Shown here one piece after another: positions 49,527 to 61,711 of a DNA stretch of 64,000 nucleotides. The position numbers and the translations under genes were made by a program. Every line of letters starts with the position of its first letter. The stretch's first letter is position 1. This DNA is from Bombyx mori (lineage: Eukaryota; Arthropoda; Insecta; Lepidoptera; Bombycidae): NCBI RefSeq assembly GCF_030269925.1, contig NC_085135.1, forward strand, positions 8,680,753-8,744,752, in the 5' to 3' direction. The notes beneath the pieces were generated by a model. That model saw nothing but the letters and a program-made list of their open reading frames with translations, was not told the origin of the DNA and did no database searches.

Positions 49527-52488
49527 TTACCGCCGCCCATGGACTTCAGCAATGCCAGGGGCAGAGCCAAGCCGCTGCCTACCGCTTAATACTCTCCACA
49601 AGCCTCGTTTGAAGAAGGACATGTCATAGCGCTCGGGAAACACCGTGGAGGGGAGCTCATTCCATAGCCGGATGGTACGTGGCAAAAAAGATCTCTGGAA
49701 ACGCACTGTGGATGATCGCAGTGGCTCCAGGTAGTATGGATGAACTCTACTCCGGTGGCGGGCGGTGCGATGGTAAAAACGAGATGCTGGTATCATCTCG
49801 AACAATTCCTCAGAGCACTCCCCATGGAACATACGGTACAAAATACAGAGGGAACCGAAGTCCCTCCGCAGACCCAGAGGCTCCAAACGATCCGAGAGAA
49901 TGGGATTATCGACAATCCGAGCGGCCCTCCTCTGTATGGAGTCAAATGGAAGAAGCTGGTATTTGGGAGCCCCAGCCCAGAGATGGGAGCAGTACTCCAT
50001 GCGAGGCCGGACTTGTGCTTTATAAAGCAAAAGTCTTTGTCCAGGCGTGAAGTACCGCTTCGCTCTGTTGAGGACTCCCAGCATTTTGGACGCCAACTTG
50101 GCTTAGCCTTCTAAATGACTCCGAAACTGGACATCGCTCGAAATGTCGACCCCAAGTATCCCGATACTCTCGGAAGGTTGCAGGGATACTCCTTGGAATT
50201 GCGGCGCCATGACAAAGGGGTCCTTCTTCGCAGTGAACGCGCAAACTTGTGTCTTTATCGGGTTGAATTGAACCAAGTTCAATTCACCCCATTCGGAGAC
50301 TCGCCCCAGAGAGTTCTCCACTTCAGACACAAGTTTTGATCGTCTCTCTTGCACCACGCTCCGAGAGAGACTCTGATGGCCGATATATCGCGCATCCCCC
50401 GTGCTGTCATCCGCATAGCAATGCATGCCATCAATAGACAGCATGTCATTGATATACAGGATGAAAAGCGTGGGGGAGAGCACCGAGCCTTGTGGAACGC
50501 CAGCGTTAATGGTCATGGTATCAGAACAGTCACCGTCTACAACGACCGTGATGCTCCGCCCATCCAAAAAGTTAGCGATCCACTTGCAGAGACCCTCGGG
50601 GATTCCGTAAGATGGTAACTTCGATAGAAGTGCCCTATGCCAGACCCTGTCGAAGGCCTTCGCGATATCAAGGCTCACAGCAAGAGCCTCGCCCTTGCTC
50701 TCCAAGGCTTCAGCCCACCTGTGAGTAAGGTATACAAGAAGATCGCCAGCTGAGCGACCGTGACGGAAACCGTACTGTCGGTCACTGATCAGCTGGCGAT
50801 CCTCCAGATACTTCAGGAGTTGTATATTAATTATTCGCTCCATCACCTTGGAAAGCAAGGAAGTTATCGCGATAGGCCTATAGCTCGATGGGTCCGACCG
50901 GTCACCCTTCTTGGGGATAGGGTGGACGTGGGGCAGTCTTCCATGAAGACGGAACCCTGTTAGTGCAATAAGAGAGGCGATACAAACGCGTTAGCGCAGG
51001 CGTCAGCTCAGGGGCGCACGTTTTCAGAACCACTGCAGGGATGCCGTCTGGCCCGCTCGACTTATGGACGTCCAGGAGTCGGAGTTCCCGCCTGACTGCA
51101 CACTGTGTAAAGCAGATCTCCGGCAGGGAACTATCACACCGGAGGATGTTCGGTGGTGTGGCACCCCCGTCGTCCACAGTCGAGTTCGAGGCGAAGAGTT
51201 TGACCAGAAGGTCAGCCTTCTCTTTCGCACTATGGGCCAGACTGTCATCGGACTTGCGTAGTGGTGGGAGACTAGACCTGCAAAAGTTACCTTCTGCAGC
51301 TTTGGCGAGCGACCAAAAAGCACGGCTCCCAGAGGGATAGCTCTTCAGTCGCTCGCCAATTCTAGCAACGTGCTCCGATTTCGCCCTGGCAATAACCTTC
51401 TTGTAGGACCTGGAAGCGGCGTTATATTTCCGCCTTTCCCCTGAGATGTTAGGATCCCGACGTCTCCTGGCATTATCCCATGCCACGTATGCGGACCGCT
51501 TGAGGTGTGCAGCATCCCTGCTGGCATTATTATACCAGGGTCTGCTGCGACCCCCAACGGGCACTTCAGAGGAGGGAATAAACAATTCCATCTCCTGGAG
51601 CACCACGTCTTTAAGACGGTCCGCACAGACGTCAGGATCAGCAGAGGAAAAGCAGAACCGCCCCCATGGGTAGGATGCGTAAAATTCACGCAATCCATCC
51701 CAATCTGCTGACATATACCGCCAAACTCTTCGATACCCGGTCGTCGTTCGACGATCAGGACGAGAGAGTGGTACGGCAGCACGAATAAGGCAGTGATCAG
51801 ACGATCCAAGCGGAGCGTCGACCACCACACTGTATCCGGCCGGATCTGTGGTCAGCAGAAGGTCCAACAAAGAAGGCTCGTGCCCCTCGATATCTGGGAC
51901 ACGGGTGGGCTGTGTCACCAGCTGGGAGAAGCCGTAGGCCAAGGCGAAATCGTAGGCAGTCCGACCCGGGAGGTCAGTGGTTCTGGACCCCAACCACTCT
52001 TGGTGGTGAGCGTTAAAGTCTCCAAGAACCACCACCTCCGCAGATGGGTACTGCTCAAGCACGCGGTTAGTCCCCTCTTGCACATGCTCAAACAGAGCTG
52101 AACCTGCATCACTGCTGTGGGACCTGTACAGGCACGCGTAGATTCGGCTACGGCCCCCGTGATCTACGCGCAGCCACAAGAGGGACAGGTCCCGTTGTTC
52201 GAGGCCCCGAAGACGGCGACAACAGACATCAGCCCGGACGAATACGCACACCCCGGCTTTACGCAGGAAGTTGTGCTCCAATACGTAGCCGGGGTATTCA
52301 AGGTATGAGGTATCATCCGGAGCAGATATCTGCGTCTCCGTTAAAAAAAGCAGGGCAGGCTGCGCCGTCTCAAGGTGGTGGTGTACGGCGTCAAGGTTGC
52401 TATGTAGGCCCCTGACATTGCTGAAATCCACATTAAATGTGGAATGGGGAGCCGCCTGTAAAACCCTTTTCTTTTTTTTCGACTTCAT
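49527..52488 (-). pseudogene. C2 ORF: endonuclease and RT, two lesions
   Basis: ATG at 52488 (MKSKKKKRVLQ). The endonuclease is intact (SNVRGLHSNLD, LTETQIS, VLGDFNAHHQEWLGS, SSDHCLI). One extra C near 50935 shifts frame after SSWKTA. The RT continues in the next frame (SLDIAKAFDRVWH, GVPQGSVLSPTLF, CYADDST). TAA near 50101 replaces Lys in HLEGKAKL. The C-terminal part 50096-49527 is open. C2 retains the CAG lost in C1. Confidence 0.88.
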
Positions 52489-53131
52489 TAATTAAGTTGT
52501 TATATTTCCGGAGAGTAGGATAAGGAGAGGTAGGATGTTAGAGGTGAGATCGAGGCAACACCTGAATGAAGCGCGGAACATAGTACGTGCTCGACCACGG
52601 GTTGCGTGAGAGACTGACGCAGGGCATGGAAGGGCCCCCAGTCCACTCTGCGTGCGATCGCCGGGATCCACTCCGGTCTCCGACTCCGGCACGACGACCA
52701 CACGACAGAATTTTACACCGGTTGGCGGGACAGCTTCCCGGGGCGGAGTTTAGTAGAGACACCCGGGTTCAGGTCCCCTACTGACCGGCGGGCGGCAGCG
52801 GGTACCGTTTCACTGGGTCTCCCTATACCCCCGTCAAACAATCACGCCCCGTGAGTTCGCACGCACGTCTGCTCCGCAAGTTCCAGGCGTCACCAAGACT
52901 CACCCACAACAAGGAAGGGGAAAGGGAAGGGATAGAACTGGCTCTCCAACCCACACGCCGGAACACAGCTAGGCTATTTGGCGGCGGACTCTAGTTGGAG
53001 GGTGGTCGCCAGCCAGTCGGACTAAGTCCTACCACCGGTTATGTTTTCGGCTCCCGTTTAGCACCACCCTGGGGTCACTTGTAGGGAATCGCGGGTTAAA
53101 CCTACGGAAGCGGGAAGCACCAACCCCCAAA

Positions 53132-55375
53132 AGCGGCGCGCCACCTGATCGGGACCCCCGACGTTTGGAAGAAGCCGTCGCCATCAATCGAGGGCCCAAC
53201 TTCTCAAAGTGAGCGCCGAAGTTCCACCGACCATCCAGTTCGAGGCCGAGGTACCTGAGACCGGTCACCCCGACCCCGATGCGAACGCCTCCGATCACGA
53301 GGTGGGCATCCGCAGGCGGCGCCCGTCCCGGCCCGTGAAATAAGAGGGCCTGGGTTTTTTCGAGCGCCACCTCGAGCCCCAACCGTCGGATCCTTGCGAC
53401 GACGTTTGCCACACCTGCGCAAGCCAGACGGGCAGACTCCCGGTAGTCCCTCCCCGGGGCTACGACCAGCGTGTCGTCAGCATAGCAGACGACACTTAGC
53501 CCGGGGAGGGAACCCCATAGGGCGCCCCGCAGGACCCAGTCGTAGTCGATGTTCCATAGCAAGGGGCCCAGAACAGACCCCTGCGGAACACCGCGCTCGA
53601 CGGGGAAGCGGTAGACCGCCCCACCGTGTCCGACGCATACGATCGACCTGTCCTCGAGATAGGAGCCGATCAGCCGGCGGAGGTACGCGGGGACGCCGTG
53701 ATACTCCAGCGCCCCCGCGATCACCGACCAGGGCAGGGTGTTGAATGCGTTCCTTATGTCCAAGGACACCGCCATTGCCACCCCGCCCCGGGTGACGGCC
53801 TCATCAGAGAGGGCACGCACGCGCAAAATCGCGTCGATCGTTGAGCGGCCCTCTCTGAAGCCGTACTGCTCCGTCGAAAGATCGGGACCAGTCTCGGTTA
53901 GGTGCCGGATGATGCGGGCCGCGACGATCCTCTCGAGCATCTTGCCCGCTTCGTCCAGCAACACGATGGGGCGATAGCCCGCGGGTGAGTCCGCAGGGCG
54001 TCCGTCCTTCCGTAGAAGGACCAGTCTGCCCGTCTTCCATTTCGACGGGAACCGTCCCGACTCGAGGCACGCTTCGAAAAGCCCCCCGAGCCGGTCCCCT
54101 AGGGCCTCGAAGGCCAAGCTCCAGATCCGGCCGTGAACGCCGTCAGGGCCGGGGGCCGCGTCCTTTGCTCTCATTCTGGACACGGCCGCATGGATCTCCG
54201 CCCTCGTGATAGGAGGAGGGGGCTCCTCGGCAGCGGGAACGCTGGGGCGACGCGGAGGCGTGCCCCACGTGGCGTCCATCTGGGGGGGCTCAAAGTCCCC
54301 CCCCGCTGCCGGCGGGAAGAGTGCCGCAACAATTTCCCGCAGCTGCCGAGGCTGGAGCCGCTCGGTCACCGGGAGCGCCCACGGTTGCAGTTTCCTGCGA
54401 ACCATCTTGTATGGGCGCCCCCAGGGATCTTCGTCGAGCGACTCCAGGAGAGTCTTCATGCTCTGCTTCATGGCCTCGCCGATGGCCAGCTGCAACGTCG
54501 TCTGCTTTTGACGACAGTCAGCATGCAGCCGGGCCGCCGTCTCCGCGAACGTAGCGTCACGATGACGGCGGCGGCGGTGGCGTGCGCTCCGGCGGCGCGC
54601 CCTCACCCACTCCTCGCGGAGTCTTGCGATCTCGGGCGACCACCAGAACGCACCCCCACGTGGTGCTCGGGGGCCGACCCGGGGCATGGCGGCATCACAA
54701 ATGTTTGCCATGGTGCCCCGGAACCAGTCGACCTCCGCATCCACGTCCGCGAGCCGCGCGGGTTTTGGCGCCCACGCAGCAACAGCGGCCGCCTCCATTA
54801 GCAACTCCTTATCCATCCTTTTCAAGGCCCACCTGGGGAATGAACAGGGCGCACCTTGCGGGAGCTCCTCCTCACCGCGAGCGCCCGCGGCTGACACCGA
54901 AGACGGCGACCACGACGACGACAAGGAGGAGGCGGAGAGCTCGAATCGAACGTATCTGTGGTCCGAGAGCGTCTCCGCCCCCTCGAGTACGCGCCAGCCG
55001 CGGGTTCGGCATGCGACGGACGGGGACGCGAACGTCACGTCCACATGAGACTGCCCGTTCCACCGCACGCAAGTCGCGACCGAACCTCTGTTTATGAGAA
55101 AGAGGCCGGTCGCGATCGCCCACTCCGAAAGGGCCTCCCCTCGCGCATCCGTGCGGGGGGAACCCCAAGCCGTGCACTTGGCATTGAAGTCCCCCGCGAC
55201 GATGACAGGGCGGGACCCGAAACGGTGCAAAAGCGCCTCGAGCCCGCCCAGAAACCGCTCGAACTCGGCGAGGCTCCTGTTCGGAGAAAAGTACGCCCCG
55301 ATCACGACGGTCCCGTCGATCCTAGCCGCGACGTACCCGGGTCCCCTGGCCACCATATCCAAGGGGGGTAACTAT
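53132..55375 (-). pseudogene. R1d ORF2 endonuclease and RT part
   Basis: Open from MVARGPGYVAARIDG (mid-endonuclease) through AGDFNAKCTAWGS, SDHRYVRFEL, SLDIRNAFNTLPW, GVPQGSVLGPLLWN and CYADDTLVVAPG to LMATA, where a small deletion shifts the frame just before the CR1 insertion. The first ~60 residues of ORF2 are deleted together with most of ORF1. Confidence 0.85.
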
Positions 55376-55634
55376 CCCGCCCACTGGACGCGTCGCCCCT
55401 TGCGGAGCTCCGCGCCGAGTAGAGCGAGATCAGACTCTCGCAGCGTTCGAGGCGCACGGTGGGGACTCTGTCCCTTACGTGACCCGTGCTGTCGCCCCCT
55501 TCGTCGTGGCAATGTTTGCCCCCCCCAGAAACGGTGGGGCAGCGTGCGGCCGATTGCTCGACCGCACGGAGGGATTCTCCCCCCGCGGACCGGGAGGTAC
55601 CCTCCTGGGGTAATAACTTTTGTACATGTGCCAT
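55376..55634 (-). pseudogene. R1d ORF1 N-terminus, fused by deletion to ORF2
   Basis: ATG at 55634 (MAHVQKLLPQEGTS) and ~85 codons matching R1a ORF1, then an abrupt join to ORF2 sequence in another frame (SYPPWIWWPG). Compared with R1a, ~2.35 kb (about 37132-39486) is missing. The coiled coil and zinc knuckles are lost. Confidence 0.8.
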
Positions 55635-56312
55635 ATTTCATTTTGTCCTTTTTTATTAACCAGGGGTCGGTCCCCTGGGGTCTGGTTCGTACCCTCGGGA
55701 CTGGACTCCCTCCAGCCATTCATCCCATCGCCGGGCACCAGAGCTTAGGATTGGGGAATTTTTTAAAGAGGTTTACGTCCTCGCGGCCCCATGCCTCGCG
55801 GCAGCGGCCCCCGTCCCCCACACGGTGAGGATTACGGGTTGGCCGGCGGCCCGCCGAGTGCAACGAGCAACACGGCAGACCACCGCCCGACGCTCAAAAG
55901 AGCAGCAACGACGAAGCCACGCCGGTATACCGGTACTCCCCTCTGGAGGGCGTGTCCCTGTAGCTGAAGCCGGGGACATGGCGACCAGAGGCCGGAAGAT
56001 GCGTAAGCAACGCCGGCTCACTACTCCATCGAAGGGCAGGCCAAAAGTGGCCCACCACCACCCGTGGGTTACGTCCGAAACGGGTCGGACGTGACCCGAA
56101 GAAAAACAAAAAAGGGGGACGAAAGGGGAAAAGAGAGGGAGCCCGAGCGTCTCCAGGAGGAACACCCTTCAGCGAGTGAAGGGCGTGGAGAGCCCGCAAC
56201 TCCCCCTGCTGGTTTTGGTCCGCGTCATCCGATCTCTTTCGCTGCAAAGCCTAACTAGGCTACCCTACTCCTACACCTAACCTACCTACCTAACACCTAG
56301 AATCCTTGCAAC
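55635..56312 (-). promoter_or_regulatory. R1d 5' UTR
   Basis: The single 5' unit corresponding to 36295-36878 plus the inverted-repeat loop of R1a. The antisense ORFs here are shadows. It is broken at 56312 by the RNase-H LINE in the inverted-repeat arm; the remaining 5' end is at 61544-61711. Confidence 0.78.
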
Positions 56313-58750
56313 GATATCGAAAACGAAGAACATCACCGCATACGAGAGGAGATAGCTGCATGGAGGAAGAAAATGATCGAAGAGAAGGACCCAGCATTTA
56401 AAGAAAAGCCGTTCACACCGAAAGAAATACAAACGGTAATCGAAAATATGAGCCCGAAAAAGGCTCCAGGCTATGATGGCTTCACATCAGACATTTGCAT
56501 CAAGGCGATAGAAGCAAACACAACTATATTCCTCACCATCCTGAATCAATGTCTGACCCTCACAATCTTCCCGAAGATTTGGAAGCAAGCCACCATAAGG
56601 ATCCTCAGGAAACCAGGGAAAGAATCATATATTACTCCCAAATCATAGAGACCTATAGGCCTGCTCCCAGTACTGGGCAAGGTTTTTGAGAAGGCCCTAG
56701 TCAACCGTCTCCAGTGGACCCTGGGAAATGGAAACCACCTCAGTAATAGGCAATACGGCTTTCGACCCCAAAAAAGCACTGAGGATGCGCTATACAGACT
56801 CACGAACCTGGTGACCCAAAATGTGAACCAACACAAAAAAATTGTGGCTATGGTGAGCTTTGACATTGAAGGGGCGTTTGACAACACCTGGTGGCCAGCG
56901 ATAATGAAACGACTAAAGGAGGAGGAGCCCGCAAATCTGGCTGGTCATCGATGACTATTTGCGTGATCGAAAAATCAACCTCCAGTATGCGGGATGTACA
57001 GTAATCCGATACACAGAAAGGGGCTGCATCCAAGGCTCCACTTGTGGCCCTTTGATGTGGAACCTGCAGCTGGATCCACTCCTGGCCGAAGTGAAACATC
57101 TGGACGCACACATACAGGCCTTCGCGGACGATATTGTCATTGTAGCATCAGCGGACTGTACTACCGAGCTGAACGACAAAGTCAACACAGCTCTGGAAAA
57201 GATAGCCAACTGGGGAAGGACCAGCAAAATGAAGTTTGCCGATCACAAAACACAAGCCGTCATTTTTACGAAGAAACTAAAATACGACCAGCCTAGTTTC
57301 TACCTTAACAACACTCCGATCAAATTGGCCGATAAGATGACAATCCTGGGTTTAACCTAGGACAGAAATCTAAACTTTAGACCCCATCTGGAACGAATCA
57401 CAGGAAAAGCCCTAAATATCTATAAGGCAATAGCCCAAGCGGCAAAAGCAACTTGGGGACTGAACCCCGACATCATAAGAATTATATACACGGCAGTCAT
57501 AGCGCCCATTATGCTATACGCAGCAAGTTCATGGGCAATCGCTACGAACAGAGAGTACATTAGGCGTAAACTAGACAATCTATCCAGGATATTCGCCATC
57601 AAAATATCGAAAGCTCACAGGACAGCCTCATACACATCAGTGCTCCTTTTGGGAAGAATCCTACCGCTCGACCTCCGGATAGCGGAGGCTGCTGAGCTAT
57701 ACAAAATCAAAAATGGCTCGCCGATCCCCATGCTACCAGGTAGACCTATAGAAAAGAGAACAAGCATATATAGACTACCCCATCCAGCCAGTAGAGATGA
57801 CCTACACTTCAAGATATTACAAACCCAAGAAGAGCTGATAGAGGTAACAAACAAAACCCCGACCATTTATACCGACGGGAGTAAACTAGAAGGAAGAGTC
57901 GGTGGAGCTGCAACTTGGTGGGAACAGGGGGAAGAGAGGAAATCCAAAAGCTTCCGTTTAAACCCGTACAACTCAGTCTTCCAGGCGGAAATAGTCGCAA
58001 TACAAGAAGCACTAATGATGATAGCAAAATCACAACATAAAGTAGTCAACTTCATTAGTGACTCGAGATCTGGGCTGCAGGCCATCATTAACACCAACAC
58101 TACTCACCCATTAATCTTCAATATACAAACCACCATGAGGAACTTGGCCAATATGAACAAGACAGCAAACCTGTTCTGGATAAAGGCTCACGCCGGGATA
58201 CCAGGCAATGAAAGAGCTGACGAACTAGCAAAAAAAGCAGCCTTAACTAACAAACAGGCACCAAAATACGATGGAATCCCACTATCATATGTACGACACA
58301 CACTAAGGCAAACCACCATAGACAAATGGCAACAAAGATATACTGAGGAAACGACGGGAATGACTACAAAGATGTTCTTTGTAGATGTTCGCCGCGCCGA
58401 CAAGATACTTAGTAAAATGAAAGTTAACAACATCATAGCACAGCTCTTTCTTAACTGGACACGGTGGGTTCGGCGAATATCTATTTAGGTTCAAACTCAG
58501 AAGCAATCCCTACTGTGAGTGTGATGGCGGGGTCTGTGAAACTGTCCTCCACATTCTAACAGAATGTCCTAGATTCGGATTTAGACGCATAGAAACAGAA
58601 CAGATCTTGGACTTTGCCATGGACACTCAAAACTTCTCCAGTATTATCGAGGACGACAGTACTAGAGAAGCGTTCCTGAAATTCGCTATAAACAGTATAA
58701 AAATTGCCAACAACAGAAATAATAGTATAATGAAATACGCTATAGATTAA
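56313..58750 (+). pseudogene. RT, RNase H and zinc motif of an I/LOA-like LINE, broken
   Basis: RT: SPKKAPGYDGFTSDICIKAI, SFDIEGAFDNTWW and FADDIVIVAS. RNase H: YTDGSKLEGRVGGAATWW, AEIVAIQEAL, FISDSRSGL and NERADELAKKA, keeping the acidic residues. The C-terminal Cys-rich motif CECDGGVC...HILTEC lies after a frameshift near 58458. Other defects: TAG 56646-56648, a frameshift near 56930 and TAG ~57358. A downstream RNase H is typical of the I/LOA group; the exact clade is uncertain. The endonuclease is truncated away. Confidence 0.82.
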
Positions 58751-58906
58751 TAATGAATGAAGAATGTGATGATAACGTAAACGTCTCTGTCCGGGGGCCT
58801 GGACTTGGGACCCATAAATGTTACTTTAAGTTTAATTCTAATTTAATTCTAATTTTAATTCTAATTGATTGTAATTCAATTTTTTACATAATTTTTATTC
58901 CATATC

Positions 58907-60949
58907 ATTAACGGCGGTGAACGTACGGCTGAGCAAATCCGGAAATATAACAAACTATGTTGTGCTCAACTGCGAGAAATTGATTTTCCGATGGAAATGA
59001 GTAGTTGCTGTGATGGAATGTGCTCCAATGCTGAGCACAAGTTATTAATAAAAAATATGTACTTAAGACTGGTCACTACGTTGTCGGATGCAGCAACAGC
59101 TACTTGTAAAAGGGTCAAGCCTCGAAGGAGGGGTGGTTATGTTGCGGGATGGAACAAGTATGTTGTAAGCTACCATAGGGAGGCCAGGTCGAGGTTTTTG
59201 GCCTGGATGGCAAGCCTAAGAATGGTCAGACGTATGTTGACATGGTAGAAAGTAGGAAGTTGTTTAAGCAGAAGTTAAGATGGTGCCAGGATAGGCAGGA
59301 ACAAATTAAAATGGATTCACTTGCATCCCATCATTCCGCTAATAATTTCCCACAGTTCTGGAAAGATACCGGAAAATTTAACCAGAAACCTGGCCTTCCT
59401 GTGAGTATGAATGGTATTTTTGACCATCACTTGATTGCAAATGCGTTTAGTAAACACTTCAAGGTGACACCGCAGCGTAATACTGGTGTGTTTCGGTCGC
59501 CCGTTGCTGGAACCATCATCCAGAAAAGGGATATCAGTTTTACATCGAAGGAGGTTAAAAGAGTTATTAACAGCATGCATAGAGGTAAATCCCCTGGATA
59601 TGATGGTCTCAGCATCGAGCATCTTAGGCATGCTGGAGTCCACCTGCTACGCGTCCTATCCTTGTTTTATAATCTCTGCCTTTGCCATAGTTACTTACCA
59701 GAGGAACTTACTAAAACTATAGTGATTCCAATTATTAAGAACAGAACTGGGGACGTTTCGGATATGAATAACTATCGACCCATCTCTCTTGCGACCATAT
59801 TAGCCAAGGTGTTGGACGGCTTGCTTAATAACATTCTTAACAAACATATTAAACTGCATGAAGCCCAGTTCGGTTTCAGAAATGGGCTTTCCACTGAAAG
59901 TGCGATATTATGTCTTAAGCAACCTGTTCAGTACTATACGGACAGGAAAACACCGGTATACGCGTGCTTCCTAGACTTGTCTAAGGCGTTTGACACAGTC
60001 CTATATGATAAGCTTTGGGACAAACTGGGCAGGGCGGGTGTACCGGTTGAGGTCATATCAGTGTTACAGGAATGGTACCACTGCCAGCGGAACCAGGTGA
60101 GATGGGCGGGAGCTTTGTCCGGGCCATATGGCATGGAGTGTGGCGTGAAGCAGGGGGGGCTGACCTCTCCTTTGTTATTTAACTTGTACATAAATGACCT
60201 TATCGGTGAGCTCAGCAGCACTCATACCGGTTGTCATATTGATAGTGTATGCGTCAATAATATTAGCTACACGGACGATATGGTGCTGCTGGGACCATCG
60301 GTAGGTGCTATTCGTAAGATGTTGGCTATATGCGAGACCTACGCTGGGGAGCATGGACTGACCTACAGTAAAGCAAAAAGTAAAGTTCTGCTTTTCAAGG
60401 GTAAGTCAGGTGCACCTGTTCCAGTTTGTGTTCCTTCAATTAAATATGATATGAATATGATATGAATATGATGAGGAACTGCAGAGAGTGACCAGTTTTA
60501 AGTACCTGGGCCACATTGTAACGGATGATTTGTCCGATGACGCAGATTTGGAGCGGGAGCGCAGGGCATTGGCGGTCCGAGGAAATATGGTTGCCCGTAG
60601 ATTCGCTCGGTGCTCCTCCCCAGTAAAAATTTCTTTGTTTAAGGCATTTTGCCAATCGTTTTACGCGAGCAGTCTATGGGTGAATCATACTCAGCGGGCT
60701 GCCAGGGTCCTGCGCGTTCAGTATAACAACATCTTCAGGGTGCTATTGCGGCTGCCTCCCTACTGCAGTGCGTCGCAAATGTTTGCTGATGCCCGGACGG
60801 ATGGCTATCAAGCTATAATCCGAAAAAAGGTTGCCTCTTTTTTAAGACGAGTGAGAGACAGTAGTAATGGCATCCTCGGGATGATGGCTTCTCGCGCTGA
60901 TTGTCCGATCCAACATAAATGGATGTGTATAATTACCGGACAAGACTGA
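58907..60949 (+). pseudogene. Reverse transcriptase of the AAT-tailed LINE, broken
   Basis: Linker with VAGWNKYVVSYHREARSRFL and TYVDMVESRKLFKQKL. RT blocks GKSPGYDGLSIEHLR, NNYRPISLATILAKVLDGLL, CFLDLSKAFDTV, CGVKQGGLTSPLLFNLYIND and SYTDDMVLLG (YTDD). A frameshift near 59215. A short duplication of an atatga-type unit near 60450-60470 introduces a stop. The C-terminal region (TSFKYLGHIVTDD) ends at TGA ~60947. Clade not assigned. Confidence 0.75.
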
Positions 60950-61312
60950 CATATCCTTATTATTATTTTACTCTTCTAATGAAGAGTAAAATATTGAAAT
61001 GTGTATGATTTTCTTTTTTATTTTATTTTTTCTCCAAATTAATTGACTGATTGACATAATGATAGCTAATATTGACATAGAGTGGTTACTACTGTATTGA
61101 TATAATTATGTGTTTCTAATTCATTTCCTTTGTATATTTAATTAATTGAATTAGTATATTGTTCATTTTCTATTTGTATTGTTGAACTGTTTGTGTGCTG
61201 ACTATTGTATTATTATTATTTTATGGATTTTTTCTGAAATAAATGTTTTATTATTATTATTATTAACAAAAAAAAAAATAATAATAATAAATAATATAAA
61301 AAAATAATAATA

Positions 61313-61347
<35 letters not shown>
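58907..61347 (+). mobile_element. LINE with AAT-repeat tail, inside the RNase-H LINE
   Basis: The RT ORF begins at the 5' truncation (~58907), followed by an AT-rich 3' UTR from 60950 and a tail of (aat)n/(ta)n to 61347. The 5' boundary is approximate and I could not identify a duplication. Confidence 0.6.
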
Positions 61348-61348
<1 letters not shown>

Positions 61349-61711
61349 GGCTAATGACTAACACAGGAATAAAGGTTGTCCCATAATGAAAAGGGACAGA
61401 TAACTAGGAGGGAGGTTTTAGTCCGTAAGTCTTAGTCCGTAAGTCACTGAGACACTTCCTCAGTGGAGTCGGGCATGCCCTTTGGCCCGGGCCCTTGGGT
61501 ATCCATGAGGATTTCCTCCCGCCCACGCAAAAAAAAAAAAAAACCTTGCAACAAAAAAGACCGGACGATACCCCTGGGAGTGGGACTGTTCCCAGAGGAT
61601 CCCGTTATCCGCCACCTACGGACGCGCCCGGTGGAAGTCCAGCAAAACTCCCCCACAGACGGAGCCCCCGGCCACGCAGAGTGCGCGCCGGGGGGCCCGC
61701 CCAGGTACGGG

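Larger units (their letters stand above)
49388..53131 (-). mobile_element. CR1-like LINE C2, full length, inside R1d
   Basis: Poly-T of 91 bases (49388-49478), 3' UTR 49479-49526, ORF 49527-52488 in three frames, 5' UTR 52489-53131 ending (minus strand) TTGGGGGTTGG. It splits R1d between GGCGCGCCGC and TGGGGGTGGTG. About seven target bases appear lost and no duplication is visible. Confidence 0.88.
56313..61543 (+). mobile_element. RNase-H-bearing LINE, 5'-truncated, inside R1d
   Basis: Flanked by ccttgcaac (56304-56312 and 61544-61552) with poly-A at 61529-61543. It starts inside the RT ORF. A second LINE (58907-61347) sits in its 3' UTR. The segment 61348-61528 (containing two copies of agtccgtaagtc) is probably the rest of the 3' UTR. 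Confidence 0.8.
48098..61711 (-). mobile_element. R1-clade LINE R1d with nested CR1, RNase-H LINE and another LINE
   Basis: Minus strand: poly-T 48098-48118, 3' UTR to 48632, ORF2 C-terminus 48633-49387, CR1 copy C2 49388-53131, ORF2 continuing to ~55375, ORF1 start to 55634, 5' UTR to 56312, RNase-H LINE 56313-61543, first ~165 bp of 5' UTR 61544-61711. The 15-bp duplication aagtttacgaaatcc (48083-48097, 61712-61726) proves one insertion into gypsy K pol. Confidence 0.92.
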
